This document shows, piece by piece, positions 49,079 through 58,888 of a stretch of DNA of 64,000 nucleotides. The position numbers were made by a program, and so were the translations under genes. The notes beneath the pieces were generated by a model. The model was not told where the DNA came from and did no database searches. It worked only from the letters and a program-made list of their open reading frames with translations. Each line of letters begins with the position of its first letter. The stretch's first letter is position 1. Source of the DNA: Shinella sumterensis (GTDB taxonomy: Bacteria > Pseudomonadota > Alphaproteobacteria > Rhizobiales > Rhizobiaceae); assembly GCF_004514425.2 (NCBI RefSeq), contig NZ_MYFN02000010.1:124001-188000 (forward strand), given 5' to 3'.

Positions 49079-50905
49079 TCAGGCGGCGCCGGCGGCACGC
49101 TGCTTGTCGAATCGCTTGCGGTCGTTGGCATCGAGGAACATCTTGCGCAGACGGATGGACTTCGGCGTCACTTCCATCAGCTCGTCGTCCTGGATCCACG
49201 ACAGCGCGCGGTCGAGCGTCATGCGGATCGGCGGGGTCAGCTTCACGGCTTCATCCTTGCCGGCAGCGCGGATGTTGGTGAGCTGCTTGCCCTTCAGCAC
49301 GTTGACCTCGAGGTCATTATCACGGGTGTGGATGCCGATGATCATGCCCGCATAGACCTTTTCGCCCGGCTCGATGATCATCGGGCCGCGGTCTTCGAGG
49401 TTGAACATGGCATAAGCGACGGCTTCGCCCGAACCGTTCGACAGCAGCACGCCATTGACGCGGCCACCGATGGCGCCCTTGTAGGGCTGGTAGTCGTGGA
49501 AAAGGCGGTTCATGACGGCCGTGCCGCGCGTGTCCGTGAGCAGTTCCGACTGGTAGCCGATCAGGCCGCGGGTCGGTGCCAGGAACTTCAGGCGAACGCG
49601 ATTACCGCCCGACGGACGAAGCTCGGTCATCTCGGCCTTGCGCTCGGACATCTTCTGCACGACGATACCCGAATGCTCCTCGTCAACGTCGATGACGACT
49701 TCTTCGATCGGCTCGATAGTCGTGCCGTTCTCGTCTTTTTGCATCACGACGCGCGGGCGCGATACGGCCAGTTCGAAACCTTCGCGGCGCATGGTTTCGA
49801 TGAGAACCGCGAGCTGAAGTTCACCGCGACCGGAAACGTAGAAAGAGTCCTTGCCTTCGGCTTCTTCGATCTTGAGCGCGACGTTGCCTTCGGCTTCCTT
49901 GAACAGACGGTCGCGGATGACGCGGCTCGTCACCTTGTCGCCTTCGGTGCCGGCAAGCGGGCTGTCGTTGACGATGAAGGACATGGTGACGGTCGGCGGG
50001 TCGATCGGCTGCGCAGTCAGCGCTTCGGAGACCGATGGGTCACAGAACGTGTCGGCGACCGTGCCCTTGGAGAGACCGGCAATCGCGACGATGTCGCCTG
50101 CATGGGCTTCGTCGATGGCCGTGCGTTCGATGCCGCGGAAGGCGAGGATTTTGGAGATACGGCCGGTTTCGATGAGCTTGCCGTCCTGGCCGAGAACCTT
50201 GACGGCCTGGTTCGGCTTGATCGAGCCGGAATGGACGCGGCCGGTGATGATGCGACCGAGGAAAGGGTTGGCCTCGAGGATCGTACCGATCATGCGGAAC
50301 GGGCCTTCGGCAACCGTCGGCTCCGGCACGTGCTTGAGCACGAGGTCGAGCAGCGGCGCCATGCCTTCGTCCTGCGGTCCCTCGGGGTTGACGTTCATCC
50401 AGCCGTTACGGCCCGAACCGTAGAGGATCGGGAAGTCGAGCTGCTCATCGGTGGCGTCGAGATTGGCGAAAAGGTCGAAGACCTCGTTCAGCACTTCCTC
50501 GTGACGGCCGTCCGGACGGTCGATCTTGTTGATGGCGACGATCGGCTTGAGGCCGACCTTGAGCGCCTTGCCGACCACGAACTTGGTCTGCGGCATCGGG
50601 CCTTCCGACGAGTCGACGAGAACGATCGCGCCGTCCACCATCGAGAGGATGCGCTCGACTTCGCCGCCGAAGTCGGCGTGGCCGGGCGTGTCGACGATAT
50701 TGATGCGAACACCCTTCCACTCGACCGAGGTGGCCTTGGCGAGAATGGTGATGCCGCGTTCCTTTTCGAGATCGTTCGAGTCCATCACGCGTTCGGCGAC
50801 GCGCTGGTTTTCACGGAACGAGCCGGACTGCTTCAGAAGTTCGTCAACGAGCGTGGTCTTGCCATGGTCGACGTGCGCGATGATCGCGATATTGCGGATG
50901 GACAT
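49079..50905 (-). CDS. typA: Ribosome-associated GTPase TypA/BipA
   Basis: The 608-residue translational GTPase has G1 '[10 protein letters not shown]', G3 '[16 protein letters not shown]', G4 'NKIDRPDGR', and the C-terminal domain with '[41 protein letters not shown]'. It affects ribosome assembly and stress or cold adaptation. Length is normal. It is a single gene with its own terminator. Confidence 0.97.
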   Translation of the reverse strand: MSIRNIAIIAHVDHGKTTLVDELLKQSGSFRENQRVAERVMDSNDLEKERGITILAKATSVEWKGVRINIVDTPGHADFGGEVERILSMVDGAIVLVDSSEGPMPQTKFVVGKALKVGLKPIVAINKIDRPDGRHEEVLNEVFDLFANLDATDEQLDFPILYGSGRNGWMNVNPEGPQDEGMAPLLDLVLKHVPEPTVAEGPFRMIGTILEANPFLGRIITGRVHSGSIKPNQAVKVLGQDGKLIETGRISKILAFRGIERTAIDEAHAGDIVAIAGLSKGTVADTFCDPSVSEALTAQPIDPPTVTMSFIVNDSPLAGTEGDKVTSRVIRDRLFKEAEGNVALKIEEAEGKDSFYVSGRGELQLAVLIETMRREGFELAVSRPRVVMQKDENGTTIEPIEEVVIDVDEEHSGIVVQKMSERKAEMTELRPSGGNRVRLKFLAPTRGLIGYQSELLTDTRGTAVMNRLFHDYQPYKGAIGGRVNGVLLSNGSGEAVAYAMFNLEDRGPMIIEPGEKVYAGMIIGIHTRDNDLEVNVLKGKQLTNIRAAGKDEAVKLTPPIRMTLDRALSWIQDDELMEVTPKSIRLRKMFLDANDRKRFDKQRAAGAA

Positions 50906-51039
50906 GGTTTAATCTCTGAGGTTAAGGGGCGCGCGCAAAACGAGGGCACCATCTTCAATGGCCGGGCTCTTACATGTTTTTCCGCAATTGCGAAAGGGGC
51001 GGTCGGCAACTCCGTTGCATTTCCGGCATTCGCGCGCCC

Positions 51040-52602
51040 TCAGGAGGAGAGCACGGGCGGCAGCGTGATGCGCCAGAGCTCCTGATCTTCCCTGTCCATG
51101 AGGCGCACCGTCATCTCGCGGCTTGCGCCGTGAATGTCGACGAGGCCGAAGAACTGGAGGCCCGCCGACGGCGGAAGGTTGCTGTCGATCCCGCCTTTCG
51201 AGGACTTGATGAACCGCACCTCCGGTCCGAAGGTCCGGTCGAGCGGCTTCGGTCCGTAGGTACCGGAATGCAGCGGCCCCGACACGAACTCCCAGAACGG
51301 CAGGAAGTCCTTGAAGACCGCGCGTGACGGATCGTAGTGGTGGGCGGCGGTATAATGCACGTCCGCCGTCAACCACACGACATTGTGGATCGCATTGTCC
51401 CGCATGAAGGCGAGAAGATCGGCGATGTCACGCTCGCGGCCCGCCGGCGGGCCGTTCAGCCCGTCCGCCACGCCCTCGAATCCCAGGCTGTTGGTATAGT
51501 CGTCCCAGATGACGAGGCCGAGCGGCATGTCGCAGGCGATGACCTTCCACGTCGCGCGCGACGCCGCCAGCTCCCGGCGCAGCCAGGCCGCCTGCCGGGG
51601 ACCGAAGAGATCGTGGTCGGTCGCGGAGCGGTTGGCGCTGCGATAGGAGCGCAGGTCGACGAAGAACACGTCGAGCAGCGGTCCGTAGGCGACCTTGCGG
51701 AAGATGCGGCCGGGCTCGTCCGCGCAGTAGCGGATCGTCGTCATTTCCTGGAACGCCTGCCTGGCGCGCGCCTCGTAGACGTGGATGTCCTTGTCCGGGT
51801 AGCGCCGGTCGCCGGTCAGGTCGCTGGAGGCCGACCAGTTGTTCAGCACCTCATGATCGTCCCACTGGAAGAAAGTCGGGCACTGCGCGTTGAAGGCGAG
51901 CAGGTGATCGTCGAGCAGATTGTATTTCCACTGGCCGCGGAATTCGTCCAGCGTGCGCGCCACATCGCGCTTCTCGTCGGTGACGATGCGGTTCTTCCAC
52001 ACGCCGCCGTCCCGCAGCGTGATCTCGTCGGGCATCGGTCCGTCGGCATAGATCGTGTCGCCGGAATGGATGAAGAAGTCCGGCTCGTGGCGCAGCATGG
52101 TCGAATAGGTCTTCATGCCCACATCGTCGATGCCCCAGCCCTGCCCCGCCGTATCGCCCGACCAGACGAAGCGCACCGAGCGGTTGCGCATCGGCGCGGT
52201 GCGGAAGCGCCCGACGACCGGCTCCGAGACGAGATGGCTGGACGTGGGGTCGCTCGCCGTGAAACGGTAGAAGATATCCTGATCCGGCAACAGGCCCTGC
52301 AACAGCGCCTTCACCGTATGGTCGGACGCACCGGTCGCCTTGAGCAGCGGCATGCGCGCCGCATTGGTGAAGCTCTCGGTCGTCGAATACTCCAGCAAGA
52401 CCTCGGCCGGGCGATCCGTGCGCGTCCACACGACGCCCGATGCGCAGTCCACGTCGCCGGACTGTACGCCATGCGAGAAGGACGGGCTGCCATGCCGGCG
52501 CGCGTAGAAGGGGACGGCGAGCGCCGAGGAGGTTGCAAGCGCACCGGCGCCGGCGGTCAGAAGAAACGACCGCCGCGTCAGCGTTTCCGGAACAATCGCC
52601 AT
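51040..52602 (-). CDS. phoD: PhoD-family alkaline phosphatase, Tat-exported
   Basis: The 520-residue protein has a twin-arginine signal (TLTRRSFLLTAGAGALATSSAL) and the PhoD_N 'FSHGVQSGDVDCASGVVWTRTDRP' segment. The metallophosphatase core has 'FVWSGDTAG', 'FFIHSGDTIYADGPMP', 'FQWDDHEVLNNW' and 'NVVWLTADVHYTAAHHY'. It cleaves phosphodiesters or monoesters in the periplasm, with Ca/Fe in known members. ATG 52602 follows GGAGGTGGC, so the ATG at 52617 is rejected. Two Pho-box-like repeats precede it. Confidence 0.93.
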   Translation of the reverse strand: MAIVPETLTRRSFLLTAGAGALATSSALAVPFYARRHGSPSFSHGVQSGDVDCASGVVWTRTDRPAEVLLEYSTTESFTNAARMPLLKATGASDHTVKALLQGLLPDQDIFYRFTASDPTSSHLVSEPVVGRFRTAPMRNRSVRFVWSGDTAGQGWGIDDVGMKTYSTMLRHEPDFFIHSGDTIYADGPMPDEITLRDGGVWKNRIVTDEKRDVARTLDEFRGQWKYNLLDDHLLAFNAQCPTFFQWDDHEVLNNWSASSDLTGDRRYPDKDIHVYEARARQAFQEMTTIRYCADEPGRIFRKVAYGPLLDVFFVDLRSYRSANRSATDHDLFGPRQAAWLRRELAASRATWKVIACDMPLGLVIWDDYTNSLGFEGVADGLNGPPAGRERDIADLLAFMRDNAIHNVVWLTADVHYTAAHHYDPSRAVFKDFLPFWEFVSGPLHSGTYGPKPLDRTFGPEVRFIKSSKGGIDSNLPPSAGLQFFGLVDIHGASREMTVRLMDREDQELWRITLPPVLSS

Positions 52603-52664
52603 GCCACCTCCGGCCATACCCGCGAATCGACGGGCAGACCTTCGGTCCTCGGCATGTCAGTCCG

Positions 52665-52682
52665 GTAACGGCACGATGACGG
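52665..52682 (-). promoter_or_regulatory. Pho-box-like repeat 1 upstream of phoD
   Basis: On the minus strand CCGTCAT-N4-CCGTTAC, 7-4-7 layout, close to the PhoB consensus (CTGTCAT-N4-CTGTCAT/C). It lies 63 bases upstream of the phoD ATG, on the same face of the helix as repeat 2 (33 bases between starts). Confidence 0.65.
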
Positions 52683-52697
52683 TTCGCCGAAAGTTCG

Positions 52698-52715
52698 GTA
52701 ACGGGATGATGACGG
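52698..52715 (-). promoter_or_regulatory. Pho-box-like repeat 2 upstream of phoD
   Basis: A second copy, again CCGTCAT-N4-CCGTTAC on the minus strand, with a different spacer (CATC against CGTG). The identical half-sites and 33-base (three helical turn) offset argue against chance. Confidence 0.65.
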
Positions 52716-52728
52716 CAGCGATCTCGCA

Positions 52729-52848
52729 GCCCCCTCATCCGCCTGCCGGCACCTTCTCCCCGCTGGGGAGAAGGTGGTTCAACCGCGACGCCTCCTTTCC
52801 CTTCTCCCCTCGCGGAGAAGGTGGCCCGATAGGGCCGGATGAGGGGGC
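52729..52848. repeat. RIME-like intergenic palindromic element
   Basis: The 120-base element is bounded by a perfect 13-bp inverted repeat (gccccctcatccg, 52729-52741 and its complement 52836-52848). Inside are three hairpins: 52751-52775 (11-bp perfect stem, accttctcccc), 52800-52821 (8-bp stem, ccttctcc) and 52823-52836 (5-bp stem). The layout and 'ccttctcccc' core resemble the rhizobial RIME1 family of intergenic mosaic elements, which are dispersed and non-coding. Here it lies between phoD and the M3 peptidase. Confidence 0.75.
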
Positions 52849-52872
52849 CGCCCGCCCAAACGACAGCGCGCC

Positions 52873-54933
52873 CTAAGCGGCCAGCCCCTTCTTCTCCAGC
52901 ATGGCCTCCGGGCTCGGCAGCTTGCCGCGGAAGGCCTTGTAGGCGTCTTCCGGGTCCACCGAACCGCCGACGGAATAGATGTAGGTCTTCAACCGTGCCG
53001 CCATCTGCGGGTTGAAGGCATCGCCCGTCTCGGTGAAGGCGGAGAAGGCATCCGCATCCAGCACCTCCGACCACATGTAGGAATAGTAGCCGGCCGAGTA
53101 GCCGTCGCCGGAGAAGACGTGCTGGAAGTGCGGCGTGGCATGGCGCATGACGATGGATTTCGGCAGGCCGATCGTCTGCAGGACCTCGCCCTGAACAGCC
53201 ATCGGATCCTCTACCGGTCCACGGGTGTGGAACGCCATGTCGACCAGCGCCGAGGAGGTGAACTCCACCGTCGCGAAACCGGAATTGAAGGTGCGCGCGG
53301 CAAGAACCTTGTCGAGCAGCGCCTGCGGCATCGGCTCGCCCGTCCGGTAGTGCACGGCATAGCGCGTCAGGATTTCCGGCACCGTCAGCCAGTGTTCGTA
53401 AAGCTGCGAGGGCAGTTCCACGAAATCGCGCGAAACGCCGGTGCCGGAGACCGAGGGATAGGTGACATCGGACAGCATGCCGTGCAACGCATGGCCGAAT
53501 TCGTGGAACAGCGTGCGCGCATCGTCGAGCGACAGGAGCGCCGGCTTGCCCTCGGCAGGTTTCGCGAAATTGCAGACATTGTAGATGATCGGGATCTCGC
53601 CGACCGAACCGTTCGGCAGCGGCAGACGGTGCTGGCTCTGGTAGGAGCTCATCCAGGCGCCCGACCGCTTCGAGGAGCGGGCGAAATAGTCGCCCAGGAA
53701 CATCGCGACCAGCCTGTCGTCCCGGTCGCGGATCTCGAAGACGCGCACATCGGGATGATAGACCGGCACGCCCTTCTTCTCGACGGCGCGAATGCCGAAC
53801 AGGCGCTCTGCGACGTCGAAGCAGGCGTCGATGATCTTCTCCAGCTGGAGATAGGGCTTCAGCTCGGCCTCGGAGAAGTTGAATTTCTTGGCGCGCAGCT
53901 TTTCGGCGTAATAACGCCAGTCCCACGGCATGACCTCGTGGTTGCGCCCCTCCTCCGCGATGAGGTCGGCCAGTTCCGCTTCCTCCTCGCGCGCCCGCGC
54001 CACGGCCTTTTCCCAGACCTGCATGAGCAGGCCGTTTACCGCCTCGGGCGTCTTGGCCATGGTGTTGTCGAGCTTCAGGGCGGCAAAGTTTTCGTAGCCG
54101 AGCAGCCCCGCCTTTTCGGAACGAAGCGCCAGCGTTTCCTTCACGATGCCGCGATTGTCCGTGTCGCCGGCATTCTCGCCGCGCGCCACCCAGGCCCGGA
54201 ACGCCTGCTCGCGCAGCTCCCGGCGGGCAGAGAATGTCAGGAACGGCTCGATGATCGAGCGCGACAACGTGACGGCATAGCGCCCCTCCGCGCCGCGTTC
54301 GCGGGCCGCAGCAGCCATCGCGTCCTTCAGGGAATCCGGCAGGCCGTCGAGCGCCTCGCCTTCGTCGAGGAACAGCACCCAGTTCTTTTCGTCTGCAAGC
54401 ACGTTCTGGCCGAATTTCGCGCCGAGCCCCGCCAACGTCTCGTTGATCGCCGAAAGCCGGTCCTGATCGGCCTTCTCCAGCTTGGCGCCCGATTTCACGA
54501 AGCCTTTCCAGTGCCGTTCCAGCACGCGCAGCTGCTCGAGCGAGAGATTGAGGCCGGCGCGCCCTTCCCACAGCGCATCGATGCGCCTGAAGAGGGCGGC
54601 ATTGGTGCCGATCTTCGAATAGTGGCGCGACATCTTCGGCGCGATCTCGCGTTCCAGGGCCTGGATCGTGTCATTGGTGTTGGCGCCCGCACGACTCCAG
54701 AACAGCGCGGAAACGCGCGAAAGCGCGTCGCCGGCGATCTCCAGCGCCACGACCGTGTTCTCGAAGGTCGGCACGTCGGGATTGTTGGCGATCGCGTCGA
54801 TTTCCGCTTCATGGGCAGCAAGTGCTGCATCGAAGCTTGCGGCGAAGGCCTCGTCCTTGACCAGATCGAACCGCGGCAGGCCGTTGAGGCCGGTCCACTC
54901 GACGAGGGCGGGATCGATCGACGTTTCGGTCAT
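52873..54933 (-). CDS. M3 family oligopeptidase (Dcp/OpdA-like)
   Basis: The 686-residue cytosolic zinc peptidase has the zinc motif HEFGHALHG (about residue 474) and 'YYSYMWSEVLDADAFSAF' near the C-terminus. The N-terminal 'NNPDVPTFENTVVALE' is shared by Dcp and oligopeptidase A. ATG 54933 has AAAGGAA upstream; 89 residues upstream in the frame are not supported. It degrades small peptides. Dcp against PrlC/OpdA cannot be settled without alignment. Confidence 0.92.
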   Translation of the reverse strand: MTETSIDPALVEWTGLNGLPRFDLVKDEAFAASFDAALAAHEAEIDAIANNPDVPTFENTVVALEIAGDALSRVSALFWSRAGANTNDTIQALEREIAPKMSRHYSKIGTNAALFRRIDALWEGRAGLNLSLEQLRVLERHWKGFVKSGAKLEKADQDRLSAINETLAGLGAKFGQNVLADEKNWVLFLDEGEALDGLPDSLKDAMAAAARERGAEGRYAVTLSRSIIEPFLTFSARRELREQAFRAWVARGENAGDTDNRGIVKETLALRSEKAGLLGYENFAALKLDNTMAKTPEAVNGLLMQVWEKAVARAREEEAELADLIAEEGRNHEVMPWDWRYYAEKLRAKKFNFSEAELKPYLQLEKIIDACFDVAERLFGIRAVEKKGVPVYHPDVRVFEIRDRDDRLVAMFLGDYFARSSKRSGAWMSSYQSQHRLPLPNGSVGEIPIIYNVCNFAKPAEGKPALLSLDDARTLFHEFGHALHGMLSDVTYPSVSGTGVSRDFVELPSQLYEHWLTVPEILTRYAVHYRTGEPMPQALLDKVLAARTFNSGFATVEFTSSALVDMAFHTRGPVEDPMAVQGEVLQTIGLPKSIVMRHATPHFQHVFSGDGYSAGYYSYMWSEVLDADAFSAFTETGDAFNPQMAARLKTYIYSVGGSVDPEDAYKAFRGKLPSPEAMLEKKGLAA

Positions 54934-55312
54934 GGAAGTTCCTTTCTGGCAAATCAGCGTGCGGCGAATATAGGAATGGACAGGGGCGTTGGTACAGGGT
55001 GCCGATGCAAAATCGGGGAACGAAAGCCGCGGCAACGCGTTTGTCGCCTGCGGCACGCTGCATCTTGACGCGGAGGGCAACTTCGGTGAAAACAGCCTTA
55101 CCCGCGGCCCTTTGACATCGTTTGCCGCGGCGAACCCTGGTGCCGGGCCCCTCTGGCGAGAGTTTTTACGGCGCTCTCGTGATGTCGGTACCGCCAGCAA
55201 TCAGCCGGCGGATTCATACGCACATGACTATTTTCACCATGCCTCACCCGCATGCCCGTCGTGGTATGCGCAACGTCACTTCGTCTACCTCCATGAAGAT
55301 GGAGGCGCTGTC
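54934..55312. other. Leader region upstream of DUF475 gene
   Basis: This 379-base region between divergent genes has no large ORF that looks real. A hairpin is visible at 55157-55179 (cgagag / ctctcg), nested in ctggcg / cgccag (55153-55158, 55192-55197). A possible 30-codon ORF begins at ATG 55224 (MTIFTMPHPHARRG) and ends in an ATGA overlap with the DUF475 start. It might be a leader peptide; it may also be chance. I do not see a yybP-ykoY riboswitch core. Confidence 0.35.
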
Positions 55313-56431
55313 ATGATCGGCACCGGCGAAGGCAAGACCACACTTTCCTATCTCAAATGGGCTCTGATCTCGACCGTCATCGGCCTCGCGCTCGGCGCGT
55401 GGCTGGGCTGGCAGACCGAAGGCACGCTCGCCGGCATGGCGACCGTCTTCTTCATCTGCGCCGTCCTGGCGGTGCTCGAAATCTCGCTCTCCTTCGACAA
55501 TGCCATCGTGAATGCCAACAAGCTCAAGGACATGACGCCGGTCTGGCAACGCCGGTTCCTGACCTGGGGCATTCTCATCGCCGTCTTCGGCATGCGCATC
55601 GTCTTCCCGCTCCTGATCGTCGTCATCGCCGCCGGTATCGGCCCGATCGACGCGCTCATCCTTGCTGCCCGCGAGCCGGCGGAATATGCCCGCATCATGC
55701 ACGACGCGCACCTGCCCATCGCGGCATTCGGCGGCACCTTCCTGATGATGGTCGGCCTCACCTACTTCTTCAACCATGAGAAGGACGTGCACTGGATCGG
55801 CTTCATCGAGAAGCACATGGCCCGCTCGGCGACCGTCAAGGGCATCGAGATCGCCTTCGTGCTGCTGCTCATCGTGCTGTTCTCACGGCTGCTCGATGGC
55901 GAGGATGCCAACACCTTCGTCTTTTCCGCCATCTACGGTCTTCTGACCTTCCTGGCGGTGGAAGTCATCGGCGGCCTGCTCGATGCTTCGCAGAAGGCGA
56001 TGTCGGAAGCCGCCAAGGGCGGTCTGGGCGCGTTCATCTACCTGGAAGTGCTGGATGCCAGCTTCTCCTTCGACGGTGTCATCGGCGCCTTCGCGCTGAC
56101 GCAGAACCTGTTCATCATCGCCATCGGTCTCGGCATCGGCGCCATGTATGTGCGCTCGATGACCATCATGCTGGTGGAGAAGGGCACGCTTGCGGAATAC
56201 CGCTACCTGGAGCACGGCGCGTTCTACGCGATCCTGATCCTGTCGGTGGTCATGTACTGCCAGACGCTGGTGCACATTCCCGAGGTCATCACGGGCCTGG
56301 GCGGCGCGACGCTGATCGGCATCTCGCTCTGGTCCTCGATCCGCTACAACAGGCGCGAACAGGCTTTGGGCCACCATCCCGACGCCCCCGCCTCCGACCG
56401 CGTGGCGACCCAACTCGGCGAGAACGCCTGA
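55313..56431 (+). CDS. DUF475 (TerC-like) membrane protein
   Basis: The 372-residue protein has about eight membrane helices. It has 'EISLSFDNAIVNANKLKDM' with acidic residues inside the membrane, and a second copy of the pattern in 'LEVLDASFSFDGVIGAFAL', typical of DUF475/TerC transporters thought to move metal ions such as manganese. GGAGG lies seven bases before ATG 55313. The frame continues upstream to 54989 with no support. A strong terminator follows. Confidence 0.88.
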   Translation: MIGTGEGKTTLSYLKWALISTVIGLALGAWLGWQTEGTLAGMATVFFICAVLAVLEISLSFDNAIVNANKLKDMTPVWQRRFLTWGILIAVFGMRIVFPLLIVVIAAGIGPIDALILAAREPAEYARIMHDAHLPIAAFGGTFLMMVGLTYFFNHEKDVHWIGFIEKHMARSATVKGIEIAFVLLLIVLFSRLLDGEDANTFVFSAIYGLLTFLAVEVIGGLLDASQKAMSEAAKGGLGAFIYLEVLDASFSFDGVIGAFALTQNLFIIAIGLGIGAMYVRSMTIMLVEKGTLAEYRYLEHGAFYAILILSVVMYCQTLVHIPEVITGLGGATLIGISLWSSIRYNRREQALGHHPDAPASDRVATQLGENA

Positions 56432-56439
56432 CGACGGCA

Positions 56440-56461
56440 GCCGGCCGTTCCGACGGCCGGC
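56440..56461 (+). repeat. GC-rich hairpin after the DUF475 stop
   Basis: A 9-bp perfect stem (gccggccgt / acggccggc) with a TTCC loop lies eight bases after the DUF475 stop. It lacks a T-run, so it may stabilise the 3' end together with the terminator 40 bases on. Confidence 0.5.
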
Positions 56462-56498
56462 CTCTCCCAAGTAGAGAGAAAAGCAACGCCAAATACAG

Positions 56499-56532
56499 AA
56501 GGCCCGCCGGTCTTGCGACCAGCGGGCCTTTT
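56499..56532 (+). terminator. Intrinsic terminator, DUF475 side (possibly bidirectional)
   Basis: A 9-bp stem (aaggcccgc / gcgggcctt, 56499-56507 with 56522-56530) extended by ggtc/gacc inside, then TTTT. It lies between DUF475 (plus) and the 54-residue gene (minus), whose stop is 22 bases away, so it may serve both; the minus-strand T-run is weak. Confidence 0.8.
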
Positions 56533-56553
56533 CATTCGGGAATTGGTTCTGCG

Positions 56554-56718
56554 TTAAACGCGGGGGAAGTCGACGGGATTGATGCCCAGCGTCTTCAGGT
56601 CGCGTTCCTTCGGGCGGCGGTGCCCTTCCACGGCCGCAGCAGCTGCGTTGGCAGCGCTCAGCACGGCGAAGGCCCGGCCGAAAAAGCCCTGGGCGAAGGA
56701 ATTGCGGAGGGAAGTCAT
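56554..56718 (-). CDS. Small 54-residue basic protein (DUF1127-like C-terminus)
   Basis: The ORF is ATG 56718 to TAA 56554. The protein starts MTSLRNSFAQGFFGRAFAVLSAANAAAAAVEGH and ends RRPKERDLKTLGINPVDFPRV. The C-terminal 'DLKTLGINPVDF' resembles the 'LxDIGLxRxDI' end of DUF1127 proteins, which are small basic RNA-binding or regulatory proteins in Rhizobiales. The Ala-rich middle helix is unusual. On the minus strand TCCGC-type context precedes it without a strong site. It is flanked by the terminator 56499-56532. Confidence 0.62.
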   Translation of the reverse strand: MTSLRNSFAQGFFGRAFAVLSAANAAAAAVEGHRRPKERDLKTLGINPVDFPRV

Positions 56719-56871
56719 TGTATTGCTCGCTTTCTGTTTTAGCTTACGTGCAATAGATGATGCCTTTCGCGCGAAAGTACAACAGACGCTTTCTCAGCCC
56801 AGCCATGCAACGGACGCAGGCCGGAAACGCAGTTCCCGGCCTGCATTGTTTTCAACGATGGACGAAAGACT

Positions 56872-58389
56872 TCAGTCTTCGTTGGCGGCAAACTGCGAGA
56901 GAACTTCCCCCTTGCCCCGCGCCCGCAGAACGAGCGGCACGAGCACCGCAAGCAGGGCGAGCCCGAACAGCACGGCGGCAATCGGCGACATGAAGAGCGC
57001 CGTCACATCGCCCTGGCTGATCGCCAGCGCGCGGCGTAGCTGCTGCTCGGCCATCGGACCCAGGATCAGGCCGACGACGACGGGCGCGATCGGGTAGCCG
57101 AAGATGCGCATGGCAAAGCCCAGTAGGCCGAATACCAGGAGCATGCCGAGTTCGAAGACCGATGGATTGGCGCCGATGGTGCCGAGCGTCGCAAACAGCA
57201 GGATGCCGGCATAGAGCCACGGCTTGGGAATGGTCAGCAGCTTCACCCACAGGCCGATCAGCGGCAGGTTCAGCACCAGCAGCATGAAATTGGCGATGAG
57301 CAGGCTGGCGATCAGGCCCCAGACCAGCTGCGGGTTGGTCGCAAACAGCAGCGGGCCGGGCTGAAGGCCGTATTGCTGGAAGCCGGCGAGCATGATGGCC
57401 GCCGTCGCGGTCGTCGGCAGGCCGAGCGACAGGAGCGGCACCAGCGTTCCGGCGGCCGAGGCGTTGTTGGCCGCTTCCGGCCCCGCCACGCCCTCGATCG
57501 CCCCCTTGCCGAACTCGTCCTTGTGCTTGGAGAACTGCCTTTCCGTGGAATAGGACAGGAAGCTTGCAATATCCGCCCCGCCGGCCGGCATCGCGCCGAT
57601 GGGAAAGCCGATGGCGGTGCCGCGCAGCCAGGGCTTCCAGGAGCGTGCCCAGTCCTGCGCGTTCATCCAGACAGAGCCCTTCACCGCCTCCACCTTTTCG
57701 GGGATGCGGTTGCCCTGACAGGCGACAAAGAGCGTCTCGCCGATGGCGAACATCGCCACGGCCAGCGTCGTCACCTCGATACCGTCGAGCAGGTCGGGAA
57801 CGCCGAAGGAAAGGCGCGCCTGCCCGGTCTGCTGGTCGATGCCGATCACGGCAAGGCCGAGCCCGACGAAAAGCGCCGTCAGCCCGCGCAGGGTGGAATC
57901 GCCGAACGCTGCCGACACCGTCACGAAGGCGAGCACCATCAGCGCGAAATATTCGCGCGGCCCGAAGGAGAGCGCGAACTTCACGACGAAGGGCGCGATG
58001 AAGGCAAGGCCGAGCGTGGCGATGAGGCCTGCGACGAAGGAGCCGATGGCTGCCGTCGCCAGCGCCGGGCCGCCGCGCCCCGCCCGTGCCATCTTGTTGC
58101 CTTCGAGCGCCGTGACGACGGAAGCGCTTTCCCCCGGCGTGTTGAGCAGGATCGACGTCGTCGATCCCCCATACATGCCGCCGTAATAGATGCCGGCGAA
58201 CATGATGAGCGAACCGGCCGGATCGAGCTTGTAGGTGACGGGAAGAAGCAGGGCGACCGTCAGCGCCGGGCCGATGCCGGGCAGAACGCCGACGGCGGTG
58301 CCGAGCGTCACGCCGATCAGCGCATAGAGCAGGTTCATCGGCTGGGCGGCGATGACGAGCCCTTGCAGGAGGAATTCGAATGTATTCAT
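56872..58389 (-). CDS. tctA: Tripartite tricarboxylate transporter, large membrane subunit
   Basis: The 505-residue permease has ten or more helices and the TctA pattern: '[22 protein letters not shown]', '[30 protein letters not shown]', '[18 protein letters not shown]', and '[16 protein letters not shown]'. It forms the channel of the TctCBA system. It is the last gene of tctC-tctB-tctA, 10 bases after tctB. It is followed by 153 bases to the 54-residue gene. Confidence 0.96.
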   Translation of the reverse strand: MNTFEFLLQGLVIAAQPMNLLYALIGVTLGTAVGVLPGIGPALTVALLLPVTYKLDPAGSLIMFAGIYYGGMYGGSTTSILLNTPGESASVVTALEGNKMARAGRGGPALATAAIGSFVAGLIATLGLAFIAPFVVKFALSFGPREYFALMVLAFVTVSAAFGDSTLRGLTALFVGLGLAVIGIDQQTGQARLSFGVPDLLDGIEVTTLAVAMFAIGETLFVACQGNRIPEKVEAVKGSVWMNAQDWARSWKPWLRGTAIGFPIGAMPAGGADIASFLSYSTERQFSKHKDEFGKGAIEGVAGPEAANNASAAGTLVPLLSLGLPTTATAAIMLAGFQQYGLQPGPLLFATNPQLVWGLIASLLIANFMLLVLNLPLIGLWVKLLTIPKPWLYAGILLFATLGTIGANPSVFELGMLLVFGLLGFAMRIFGYPIAPVVVGLILGPMAEQQLRRALAISQGDVTALFMSPIAAVLFGLALLAVLVPLVLRARGKGEVLSQFAANED

Positions 58390-58399
58390 CGCCAGGCCC

Positions 58400-58888
58400 T
58401 CAGAAGAACAGGTGCTCGAGCGGCCCGGTGGGCAGCGAGAGTTGCAGGAAGCGGCCGAAGATCACATAGATGACGAAGCTCAGCGCAATGCCGATCGGCA
58501 GGGAGATCCAGAGCTTGCGCCGGCCGAAACCGAACGCCGTCAGCGCGAAGAGCACGCCCGTCGCGATGGAGAAGCCGGCGGTCTTCAAAAGCAGCATCTG
58601 TCCGGCGAGGCCCGCGACGATCATCACGACCGGCTGCACCTCGACGGGTTCGCGCTCGGGAAAATCGCCGCGCCAGGCCTCGAAGGCCGTCCATACGGCA
58701 AGCAGCGCCAGCCCGATGGCGACGACATGCGGCACGGTCGCGGGGCCGATGCGCGAATAGTTGGTCACTTCCGCAAGCCGGCCGGCATCCCACCAGATGA
58801 CGCAGGCAAGCAGGAACAGGACCGGCGCGATGAACAGCGCCGCCCGGTCGGGGCGGCGCTTTGCGTGAGAGGACGGGACCTCGCTCAT
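58400..58888 (-). CDS. tctB: Tripartite tricarboxylate transporter, small membrane subunit
   Basis: The 162-residue protein has about four helices and the TctB layout: '[25 protein letters not shown]', '[19 protein letters not shown]', '[22 protein letters not shown]' and '[31 protein letters not shown]'. Its ATG overlaps the tctC stop (ATGA). Confidence 0.92.
   Translation of the reverse strand: MSEVPSSHAKRRPDRAALFIAPVLFLLACVIWWDAGRLAEVTNYSRIGPATVPHVVAIGLALLAVWTAFEAWRGDFPEREPVEVQPVVMIVAGLAGQMLLLKTAGFSIATGVLFALTAFGFGRRKLWISLPIGIALSFVIYVIFGRFLQLSLPTGPLEHLFF

Noticed and set aside
54989-55312. N-terminal extension of the DUF475 frame
   Set aside because: No family similarity and no ribosome binding site; the GGAGG before 55313 decides the start.
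55141-55312. Manganese riboswitch (yybP-ykoY) upstream of the DUF475 gene
   Set aside because: TerC-like genes often have one, but I could not find the conserved core, only an ordinary hairpin.
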